Assembly (NCBI RefSeq): GCF_030997045.1
Contig: NZ_CP116899.1
Span: 2,553,501 to 2,617,500 of the forward strand
Length of the DNA stretch: 64,000 nt
Origin: Microbulbifer sp. TB1203
Lineage (GTDB): Bacteria; Pseudomonadota; Gammaproteobacteria; Pseudomonadales; Cellvibrionaceae
Direction: 5' to 3'
Shown: piece by piece, positions 8,196-15,686 of the stretch
Layout: each line of letters opens with the position of its first letter
How positions within the stretch are numbered: position 1 is the stretch's first letter
Translations under genes and position numbers: made by a program
Notes under the pieces: generated by a model
Seen by the model: the letters and a program-made list of their open reading frames with translations, nothing else
Databases searched by the model: none
Told to the model about the DNA's origin: nothing

Positions 8196-10207
8196 TGGCT
8201 TTGCTCACTTTCGAGTTCGTCGAGATATTCCACCGAATCCGGCACCAGTTCGGCACCCAGTTCGGCCTGCAGTTCCCCCACCAGCGGATCGCGGGCCAGC
8301 GCGTCGCGCGCCGCGGCGTCGCGGGCCTCGCGGGTGGCGGCCGCCAAGCGTGCGGGCGTGCCGCCCTGCACTTCGCCCACCTGGATCTGCACCGACACCG
8401 GTTGCCCGAAGAAATCCCCCAGCAGGTCCGCCAGACGGCGCTGGTGATTTTCGTCATACAGGCTGCTGTAGGCCTGGTCCAGGGTGAAAGACAAGTTGTT
8501 GTCCTGCCGCCCCACCAGTTCCAGGTGAAAGGCGATGGAGTGGAGGATGCCGCTGACGCCCAGTTGGCTGTAAAGGGCCGGCCAGCTGCCGGGAGTGAGG
8601 GCATCGAGGCGGGCTGGCGGTTTGTCTGAGTTCGGCGCTCGGCTTTCGGGACCCGGAACCCGGGACCGGGGGCCCGGGGTAGGCGGTGCGGGAGCGGTCT
8701 CCACCTCCTCCACCTGCCGACGCAGTTGTTCTCGCAGGGTGGCTTTGGGGTCGGGATCGGGGCTCGGGGCTCGATTTTCGGGACTCGGCAAGGACGGCTC
8801 AGGGGCTGCCTCCGCAGTTTCCACCTGCCGGCCCGGTTGTTCGGGTAAAGTACACCGATCCTCCCCGCCCTGTTGCACAGGCTCAGGACTAGGTTCAGGC
8901 GCGACTGCCGCCTCCGGCCGTTGTCCTTCGACACCAGCCTCCCGCTTCCCGGTTTCAGGCGGCACCGGCTCCTCCCGGGTCCCGATTTTCTCCTCAGGTG
9001 CAGGCGCTTCCACGACGGCCGCTTCCGGCCGCTGTGCTTCGGCAGTAACCTCTCGCTCCCCAATCTCAGCCGACGCGGCCTCCTCCCGGGTCCCAATCCT
9101 GGCCTTGGGCACATCCGCCACCCCCTGCGGCCGAAATGCCAACATCCGCAACAGCGCCATCTCAAAGCCGCTCCTGGGGTCCGGTGCCAGAGGCAGATCG
9201 CGGCGGGCGAGCAGTGCCATCTGGTAGTAGAGCTGCACATTCTCCGGCGCCATGCCGGCGGCGTGGCGGCGCAACCGCTCGCCGTCGCCCAGCGCATTGT
9301 CCACGGATTCCGGCAGCACCTGGGCCACGGCGATGCGGTGCAGGCTATTGGCCAGTTCCGCCAGCGCGGCGCTGTAGTCCGGCGCCTGCTGGGCCAGTTC
9401 CTCCACCGCAGCGAACAGCGCCGGGGCACTCTCCTCCGTCAGCGCCTCCAGCAGTTTCCACACCAGTCCGGTGTCGATGCTGCCGAGCATGGCGCGCACC
9501 TCCGCCTCGGCGATCACGCCGCCGCCGAAGGCGATGGCCTGGTCGGCGAGACTCATGGCGTCACGCATACTGCCGTCGGCGGCGCGCCCCAGGTGCCATA
9601 GAGCGCCCTCCTCGAAGGGCACCATCTCCTGTTCCAGCACGAAGCGCAGGTGTTCCACCACCCGCTCCGGGCTCATGTTCTTGAGGTTGAATTGCAGGCA
9701 GCGGGACAGCACGGTTACCGGCAGCTTCTGCGGGTCGGTGGTGGCGAGCAGGAATTTGACGTGGGGCGGTGGCTCCTCCAGGGTCTTCAGCAGCGCGTTG
9801 AAGGAGCTGTTGGAGAGCATGTGCACTTCGTCGATCAGGTAAACCTTGTAGCGGCCCCTTGTAGGCGCGTACTGGACATTCTCCAGCAGTTCTCGGGTAT
9901 CCTCCACCTTGGTGCGCGAAGCCGCGTCCACCTCGATCAGGTCGACGAAGCGACCCTCGGCGATTTCCCTGCACGCGCCGCACTGGCCGCAGGGCTCTGA
10001 GCTGACACCGCTCTCGCAGTTGAGGCACTTGGCCAGGATACGGGCGATGGTGGTCTTGCCCACACCGCGGGTACCGGCGAAGAGGTAGGCGTGGTGCAGG
10101 CGGCCGTTGTCCAGGGCATTGATCAGCGCCCGGAGCACATGCTCCTGCCCAACCATCTCCCGGAATAATCGCGGCCGCCACTTGCGCGCCAGTACTTGAT
10201 AACTCAT
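8192..10207 (-). CDS. dnaX: DNA polymerase III subunit gamma/tau
   Basis: A 671-residue clamp-loader subunit. The AAA+ domain carries Walker A GTRGVGKT (residues 45-52), a zinc module with cysteines 64, 73, 76 and 79, Walker B VYLIDEVHML (122-131) and the sensor LLATTDPQKLP. Domain III ends near residue 350. The C-terminal tau region binding DnaB and alpha begins near 535 (LTPGSWPALYSQLGVSG). Between them lies an unusual linker of about 170 residues rich in Pro/Glu/Ala/Arg, built from tandem duplications. I see no A-rich slippery heptamer like that of E. coli, so a frameshifted gamma product is not supported. It is coupled to ybaB by a four-base overlap. Confidence 0.95.
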   Translation of the reverse strand: MSYQVLARKWRPRLFREMVGQEHVLRALINALDNGRLHHAYLFAGTRGVGKTTIARILAKCLNCESGVSSEPCGQCGACREIAEGRFVDLIEVDAASRTKVEDTRELLENVQYAPTRGRYKVYLIDEVHMLSNSSFNALLKTLEEPPPHVKFLLATTDPQKLPVTVLSRCLQFNLKNMSPERVVEHLRFVLEQEMVPFEEGALWHLGRAADGSMRDAMSLADQAIAFGGGVIAEAEVRAMLGSIDTGLVWKLLEALTEESAPALFAAVEELAQQAPDYSAALAELANSLHRIAVAQVLPESVDNALGDGERLRRHAAGMAPENVQLYYQMALLARRDLPLAPDPRSGFEMALLRMLAFRPQGVADVPKARIGTREEAASAEIGEREVTAEAQRPEAAVVEAPAPEEKIGTREEPVPPETGKREAGVEGQRPEAAVAPEPSPEPVQQGGEDRCTLPEQPGRQVETAEAAPEPSLPSPENRAPSPDPDPKATLREQLRRQVEEVETAPAPPTPGPRSRVPGPESRAPNSDKPPARLDALTPGSWPALYSQLGVSGILHSIAFHLELVGRQDNNLSFTLDQAYSSLYDENHQRRLADLLGDFFGQPVSVQIQVGEVQGGTPARLAAATREARDAAARDALARDPLVGELQAELGAELVPDSVEYLDELESEQSQ

Positions 10208-10459
10208 CCAATCTCCAGCGCCCCGCCGGCGCCAAGTCCCATCGTTGAAAGGCGAGCCACATTATAACGGCATCGCCGTCGAGGCATAGCGCGAGTCTAT
10301 CTATAGTAAGAAAGAGCCTGTTTGGAGCCTCGCCCTGAGCTTTCCGAGCGGGAGGGGGGATAGCTCGCTCTCGTCGGCAAACCGGGGCCTGTGTTATAAC
10401 TGTGCGCCAGCCCGCAACATAACAAACACAGCGAGCGCAGTACGGGGTTCCATTGATCG

Positions 10460-10987
10460 ATGAATAAAGCGCGGAAAACGCTTCTGGAAAGGCTGTTCGC
10501 CGAACACGGCCAGGCGCTGGTGCGCTTTGTGGCACGCATCGTCCGCAGCACCGAAGATGCCGAGGACATTGCCCAGCACGCCTATCTCCGCCTGCAGAAG
10601 CTCAGCGACGAAAAAGAGCTGGACAACCCCCGCGCCTATCTCTACCAGATCGCCAACAATCTCGCCGTCGACCAGCTGCGCCGCGGCAAGCTGCATATGG
10701 AGTACGTCAGCCAACAGCTGCCCGCGGAGGGCGAGACCGTCGGCGACGACCACGCCGACCACCAATCCCCGGAGCGGGTACTGGCCGCCAGGCAACAGTT
10801 GCAGTCCATCTACGACGCCATGGACAGTCTGCCCCTCAAGTGCCGCCAAGCTTTCCTGCTACACCGTACCCGCGGCCTCTCCTACAGCGAGATTGCCCAG
10901 GAAATGAACACTTCGGTGAGCAGCGTGGAAAAATATATCCTGCAGGCACTCAAGGTCTGTCGCCGACGCGTGGAGAGGGGGCACTGA
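10460..10987 (+). CDS. ECF RNA polymerase sigma factor, FecI-like
   Basis: A 175-residue sigma-70 family protein of ECF size. Region 2 is visible around residues 20-70 (ALVRFVARIVRSTEDAEDIAQ, then NPRAYLYQIANNLAVDQLRR) and region 4 around 110-165 (LPLKCRQAFLLHRTRGLSYSE, then IAQEMNTSVSSVEKYILQAL). The sequence pattern is that of FecI-type sigma factors controlled by a FecR sensor and a TonB-dependent receptor. Both partners follow downstream on the same strand, which identifies a cell-surface-signalling set. The fecR-like gene is 389 bp away rather than adjacent, which is unusual. The signal is probably the ligand of the STN-containing receptor at 12551. Confidence 0.92.
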   Translation: MNKARKTLLERLFAEHGQALVRFVARIVRSTEDAEDIAQHAYLRLQKLSDEKELDNPRAYLYQIANNLAVDQLRRGKLHMEYVSQQLPAEGETVGDDHADHQSPERVLAARQQLQSIYDAMDSLPLKCRQAFLLHRTRGLSYSEIAQEMNTSVSSVEKYILQALKVCRRRVERGH

Positions 10988-11376
10988 CTCGATGAATCTG
11001 TTCAATCCTTGTACACAAAAGGTGGCTGCCCATTGTCACCGACGCAGCTTTTCTCCCTCTCACCGCAAAAGATTTGCAGGAACAGAAAGAAGCGCACAGG
11101 CTTTGTGCACGCCGGTGCTGATTTTTCGCGAATTTACTTGAGGGGAAAGGCCGGTTGGCCGTCTCATCTCAGAGACCGGGCATCCAAGTACAAAAACAGA
11201 ACTGAAAAAAAGATAAAAAATCAAATTTTGGCGTATAGTCAACAATTATTGCGCACGAGTGGCACCGCACGAAAAGAATCGCGCCAAATAAACCACTTTG
11301 CCAGAATGCCCCAGATTGGGGCGCAGCCTTAGGGCTTTGAACAATCAACAACTAGTTTGAATATAAGGTAAGAGCG
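10988..11376. other. AT-rich noncoding gap between sigma factor and fecR-like gene
   Basis: No convincing gene in 389 bp. GC content drops sharply between about 11180 and 11260 (runs of A, then TTTTGGCGTATAGTC). TATAGT at 11233-11238 could be a -10 hexamer for the fecR-like gene but no good -35 accompanies it. An AAGGTAAGAG sequence before the GTG at 11377 is the probable ribosome-binding site. Confidence 0.45.
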
Positions 11377-12435
11377 GTGGACTCAACGGGCGTACAAAAG
11401 GTGCCAAATGAAGGGGTGCCAAATGAAGACAGGCTGGATCAGGCATGTGCCTGGATCGCCCGCCTGCGCTCGGATACCCTGAGCTCCACCGACAGGCGCG
11501 AGTTTGCCGCCTGGATGGCGCAGTCCCCCGACAACCGCCGCGCCTTTGACGAGATGTCCGAGCTGTGGGGGGACCTGGGCGCTCTCGCCCACCTGCCTGT
11601 CGATGAACTCTTTCCCGAGAGCGTTCCCCGCCCCCGCGCAGGCCACAGCGACAACAGTGCTGCCGCCGACAGGGTGCCGGCCTGGAATCTTCCCCAGTGG
11701 CTGATGGGCGGCGGCCTCGCGGCCGCTTGCCTGGCGGTCGCCCTGTGGGTGGGCAACCAGTGGCTGGGTGGCGATAGTTTCCGCCAGCAGACCTACGCCA
11801 CAGCCGTGGGCGAGACCCGCACCGTGGCCCTCGCCGATGGCTCCCAGGTCCAGCTCAATACCAACACCGAACTGCGCGTCTCCTTCAGCCGCGAAGAGCG
11901 CCGCGCCCAGTTGCTGCGGGGCGAGGCCTACTTTGAGGTAGCGCGGCAGACCGCGCGCCCCTTCAGCGTCGCCGCGGGCAGGGCCAATATTCGTGTGCTT
12001 GGCACCAAGTTCAACGTAGAGCGCAACCCCGGCAATACCCGGGTTTCCGTCACCGGCGGCACCGTGGCGGTCAGCGAGGCGCAGGCCGCCAGCGGCCTGC
12101 GGCCGGAGTCGGTCAAGCTGAAAAGGAACCAGAAAGTCAGCGTTTCCGCCACCGGAATCGGTCAGGTCGGCAAGACGTCCGCCGACGAGGCGCTGGACTG
12201 GACCCACGGTGTCCTGGTGTTCGACCGCACCCCGCTGGCAGAGGCGCTGGAGGAACTCAACCGCTATCTGACGGTTCCCGCCGTCGCCGATGCCAGCGTG
12301 CAGGAGCGCCCACTCTCTGGCACTTTCGAACTGTCCGATCCGGACAGCACCCTCACGGCCATCGCCGCCGCACTGGATCTGCAGCAGGATCGCAGTGATC
12401 CTAACCTGACTCTCTTGTCACCCAAGCGCAACTGA
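11377..12435 (+). CDS. FecR family anti-sigma/signal-transducing protein
   Basis: A 352-residue single-span inner-membrane protein. The cytoplasmic N-terminus has a DUF4880-like region that binds the sigma factor (ACAWIARLRSD ... REFAAWMAQSPDNRRAFDEM, about residues 23-65). One transmembrane helix lies at about 110-126 (GGGLAAACLAVALWVGNQW). The periplasmic FecR domain runs from about 140 (ETRTVALADGSQVQLNTNTE, then LLRGEAYFEVA) to the C-terminus, which also has a secretin/STN-like end. It starts with GTG after AAGGTAAGAG. Codons 9-18 are a 15-bp tandem duplication. It relays occupancy of the downstream TonB-dependent receptor to the ECF sigma factor encoded upstream. Confidence 0.93.
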   Translation: MDSTGVQKVPNEGVPNEDRLDQACAWIARLRSDTLSSTDRREFAAWMAQSPDNRRAFDEMSELWGDLGALAHLPVDELFPESVPRPRAGHSDNSAAADRVPAWNLPQWLMGGGLAAACLAVALWVGNQWLGGDSFRQQTYATAVGETRTVALADGSQVQLNTNTELRVSFSREERRAQLLRGEAYFEVARQTARPFSVAAGRANIRVLGTKFNVERNPGNTRVSVTGGTVAVSEAQAASGLRPESVKLKRNQKVSVSATGIGQVGKTSADEALDWTHGVLVFDRTPLAEALEELNRYLTVPAVADASVQERPLSGTFELSDPDSTLTAIAAALDLQQDRSDPNLTLLSPKRN

Positions 12436-12550
12436 GTTATAAACCCGCTTGGGCGGTCATTTCTTATACACCCCCGCATCACCACAACACAGACGAAGAA
12501 TAAATGCCCTCCCCCAGGGGTGGGCAACCGCAAATGATATAGGCATCTAC

Positions 12551-15448
12551 TTGAAGATCCGGCACTGGGCCACACTGTCGCTGGCGACCGTTATGGGGCT
12601 TTCCCATGGGGCATTTGCCGGCTGCCCTAAGTCCGGCGTCCACCTGCCAGCGGGCAGCCTTGAGCGGGTACTGATCGCACTGGGCCGCGAATGCCGGATC
12701 TCGGTGCTGGTGCAGGCTTCCTCGGCAACCAGTTTCAGGCTCCCGGAACAGACCCTGGAAACCGCCGCCGGCGATTTCGAGCCGGCACTGCAGGCACTGC
12801 TGCGGGATTCTCCGTTTACCTACCGCCGCCACGGGCCCGCGGCCGTTGCCGTGGTGCCGCGGGATATCGCTCCGGAAGAGACCGGGGTCGGCGACCTGCC
12901 CGCCCAGACCGAGGAGATCACCGTCACCGGCAGCAGCCTCACCGGCAGCCACCTGCGCCATCTGCAGTTGGACAGCTATGCGCCTATCGACGTGCTGGCC
13001 CAGCCGGAACTGGAAATCACCGGGGCACAGACAGTGGCCCAACTGCTCAAATTCCTGCCGGCGGTCTCCGGCAACTCCACCAGCACGTCGGTGAGCAACG
13101 GCGGCAACGGTACGGCCACTGTCACCCTGCGCGGCCTGCCCGCCAGCAACACCCTGGTGCTGATCAACGGCCGGCGCATCGTCAACAACGGTTTCGGCGG
13201 CGAAGCGGCCGACCTGAACACCATCCCACTCTCCGCGGTAGATCGCATAGAGATCCTCAAGGACGGCGCCTCGGCGGTCTACGGCTCCGATGCCATTGCC
13301 GGTGTGGTCAACATTATTCTGCGGCGCAACTTCGACGGCCTGTCGGTGAACAGTTACTACGGCGAGGCCGAGCGCGGCGACCAGCAGACCGGCTCCCACT
13401 CTATGACCTGGGGCAAGACCGGCGATCGCGGCCACCTGATGCTGAGCCTCTCGCGCTACCGCCAGGGAGTGCTGATGAGCCGCGACCGCGAGCTCTCGGA
13501 ATCGGCAGATAATCGCGCCCGTGGCGGCACCGACCTACGCTCGGCGGCGTCCCCGGCGGGCTATATCGCCCTCGGTAGCGGCGAAGTAGTCACCAACGCC
13601 TCCGGCGGTTACCGCGCCTGGACCCAAGAGGACCGCTACGACTATCGCGGATACACTTCGGCGGTGGTCCCCTCCAGGCGCGACTCCGCCTACCTGGCAG
13701 GCAACCTGGACCTGGACGACCAAGTGGAACTCTTCGTGGAGGCCATGGGCATCCGCACCCGTGCGGAAACCACCATGGCCCCCACGCCGGTATTCACCCG
13801 CTTCGACAACGGCGATCTGACCATCGCCGCGGACAATCCCCACAACCCCTTCGGGGAGGAAATTGTCGACGTGCGCAAGCGGGTACTGGAGCTGGGCCCG
13901 CGCACCCAGAAAAACCGCACCGAAACCTGGCGCTTCAACTCCGGCCTCAAGGGCAACTGGGACAGCTGGCAGTGGGAACTGACCGCGGCCACGCACTACA
14001 CGCGCGCCTCCGAGACCCTGAACGGCCTTATCGACCCCACCATGCTCTCCATGGGGCTGAAGGGCCCCGGCCAGTGCAACGCGGACAGCGGTTGCGTGCC
14101 GGTGAACCTGCTGGGCCCGAGCGGCAGCATAGACGATGCGCAACTGGACTTTATCCGCGCCGAGAGCGAGGTGGATGGCGCCAGCCGCATGGTCTCGCTG
14201 ACCTATGTGGCGGACGGGATCGTAGGCAGTTCCGGAGCCGGGGAGATCCTCGCCGCAGCCGGCATGGAGATTCGCCGCGAGGCGATCGACTTCCAGTCCA
14301 CCGACGCCAGGGGCCTGTCCTTTATCGGCAGCAACGTCTCCGGAGCTGCGGAGGGGGAGCGCATAATCGGCGAGGTGTTCGCGGAAATCTCCCTGCCGCT
14401 GGCGGCGGACAAACTGTGGCTCGACGGCGCCGTACGCTATTCCGACTACAGCGATTTCGGCAGCACCGCCAACCCCAAGCTCGCCCTGCGCTGGCGTCCC
14501 TGGCCATCGCTGCTGGTCCGCGCCAGCTACGCCACCGGCTTCAAGGCGCCCACCCTGATCGACATGAACCAGACCGGCTACCAGAGCCAGGAATTCCTCT
14601 TCGATCCCTGCACCGGCAACGACGCCGACACCCTGCCCGGCTGTCGCGGCCAGGCGGACGGCGCGCGCATCCAGTACCTCACCGAGTTCGGCGGCAATGC
14701 GGAACTGCAGCCGGAAACCTCCGACAATCGCTCCCTGGGACTCGTGTGGACCCCGACTCAGCTCAAAGGCTTCAGCGCAACCCTGGACATGTTCGATATC
14801 CGCCAGAACGACGTGATCGATACCAGCCCCCAGTACCTGATCGACCAGAACGCCAGGGAGGCGCTGTTCGCCGATCGGGTACTGCGGGACGAGCGAGGCG
14901 ACATCATCAAGGTGGTGGCGAGGCGGCTGAATATCGGCGCCCGCGAAGTGCGCGGCCTGGACCTGGCGATGCGCTATGAATACCTCTCCGAGGATATCGG
15001 CCAGTTCCGCTGGTCGCTCAACGCCAGCCATATACAGCGCTACCTGGACCAGCCGGCGCCCGGCAGCCCCATCGAGGATCTGGCCGGCACCTTCGTCGAC
15101 CCCGCCAGCGGCGGCGCCGGCTCCCTGCCGGAGTGGAAGGCCAACACCGGCGTTTACTGGAGCAAGGGGCGCTGGGAGGGCGGCTATACCATTCACCATG
15201 TGGGTGCCCTGGAGGAGTCCTTCACTATCGACGAGCAGCGGGTCACCCGCCGTATCGACAGCTGGTCCAGCCACGACCTGCAGCTGGCCTACTCCCTGCC
15301 CGTCGGGCTTCGTCTCGCAGCGGGTATCGACAACCTGCTCGACCAGGCACCCCCTTTTGCCGCCACCGCCTTCAACGACAACTACGACGGCCGCACCTAC
15401 GACCTCAGCGGTCGTTACTGGTACACCACCCTCGCCTATAGCTTTTGA
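12551..15448 (+). CDS. TonB-dependent receptor with STN signalling domain (FecA-like transducer)
   Basis: A 965-residue outer-membrane receptor. Reading from the TTG at 12551 gives MKIRHWATLSLATVMGLSHG as a signal peptide; a longer reading from a TTG at 12449 is possible but puts polar residues ahead of it. The STN domain spans about residues 30-104 (HLPAGSLERVLIALGRECRI, then FEPALQALLRDSPFTYRR) and is the part that contacts FecR. The TonB box is EEITVTGSS (121-129), then the plug (TVTLRGLPASNTLVLINGRR; DGASAVYGSDAIAGVVNIIL) and a 22-strand barrel ending in LAYSF. One extracellular loop carries a Cys pair (DPCTGNDADTLPGC). Together with the ECF sigma factor and FecR it forms an autoregulated uptake system; substrate unknown. 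Confidence 0.9.
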   Translation: MKIRHWATLSLATVMGLSHGAFAGCPKSGVHLPAGSLERVLIALGRECRISVLVQASSATSFRLPEQTLETAAGDFEPALQALLRDSPFTYRRHGPAAVAVVPRDIAPEETGVGDLPAQTEEITVTGSSLTGSHLRHLQLDSYAPIDVLAQPELEITGAQTVAQLLKFLPAVSGNSTSTSVSNGGNGTATVTLRGLPASNTLVLINGRRIVNNGFGGEAADLNTIPLSAVDRIEILKDGASAVYGSDAIAGVVNIILRRNFDGLSVNSYYGEAERGDQQTGSHSMTWGKTGDRGHLMLSLSRYRQGVLMSRDRELSESADNRARGGTDLRSAASPAGYIALGSGEVVTNASGGYRAWTQEDRYDYRGYTSAVVPSRRDSAYLAGNLDLDDQVELFVEAMGIRTRAETTMAPTPVFTRFDNGDLTIAADNPHNPFGEEIVDVRKRVLELGPRTQKNRTETWRFNSGLKGNWDSWQWELTAATHYTRASETLNGLIDPTMLSMGLKGPGQCNADSGCVPVNLLGPSGSIDDAQLDFIRAESEVDGASRMVSLTYVADGIVGSSGAGEILAAAGMEIRREAIDFQSTDARGLSFIGSNVSGAAEGERIIGEVFAEISLPLAADKLWLDGAVRYSDYSDFGSTANPKLALRWRPWPSLLVRASYATGFKAPTLIDMNQTGYQSQEFLFDPCTGNDADTLPGCRGQADGARIQYLTEFGGNAELQPETSDNRSLGLVWTPTQLKGFSATLDMFDIRQNDVIDTSPQYLIDQNAREALFADRVLRDERGDIIKVVARRLNIGAREVRGLDLAMRYEYLSEDIGQFRWSLNASHIQRYLDQPAPGSPIEDLAGTFVDPASGGAGSLPEWKANTGVYWSKGRWEGGYTIHHVGALEESFTIDEQRVTRRIDSWSSHDLQLAYSLPVGLRLAAGIDNLLDQAPPFAATAFNDNYDGRTYDLSGRYWYTTLAYSF

Positions 15449-15686
15449 TAGGCGTTCCCACAATCACAGCCTTCCGCGGCGCCCCAGCCCTGGCATCTGC
15501 CTACCCGCCCTCTGAATTCGGCGTTCTTTCATTCGCGTAAACCTTCTCCTGCTAAAAAAATGTTCTAGGGTTTAGGCAAACCTCTGCTGATAGAAGTTTG
15601 CGGTTGTCATTGGAGGGCACCTGCCGCACTCGGTATAAAAAGCTAACCCCGGCAAGAGCTGGGAGCCGGCATCAGGAGAGGTGATC

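Noticed and set aside
8192..10207. Programmed frameshift in dnaX producing a gamma subunit
   Set aside because: No A-rich slippery heptamer or obvious downstream stem-loop near the expected position on the coding strand.
10310..10330. GAGCCTGTTTGGAG resembles the left end of the MITE at 59229
   Set aside because: Only about 14 bp match; there is no inverted partner or internal similarity within the gap, so it is at best a solitary end fragment.
10208..10459. Possible 4.5S (SRP) RNA upstream of dnaX, where some gammaproteobacteria encode it
   Set aside because: The conserved core (GGAAGGAAGCA-type motif) is absent from both strands of the gap.
11009..11332. 107-codon frame in the gap between the sigma factor and fecR genes
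   Set aside because: It crosses the AT-rich promoter-like dip, has no similarity to known proteins and no ribosome-binding site.
13535..15463. Long open frame (642 codons) antisense to the first TonB receptor, and similar long antisense frames over the other receptors, fdsA and dgcA
   Set aside because: In high-GC genes the opposite strand often lacks stops. These translations are rich in Val/Gly/His/Gln without domains, and the sense strand carries clear conserved motifs.
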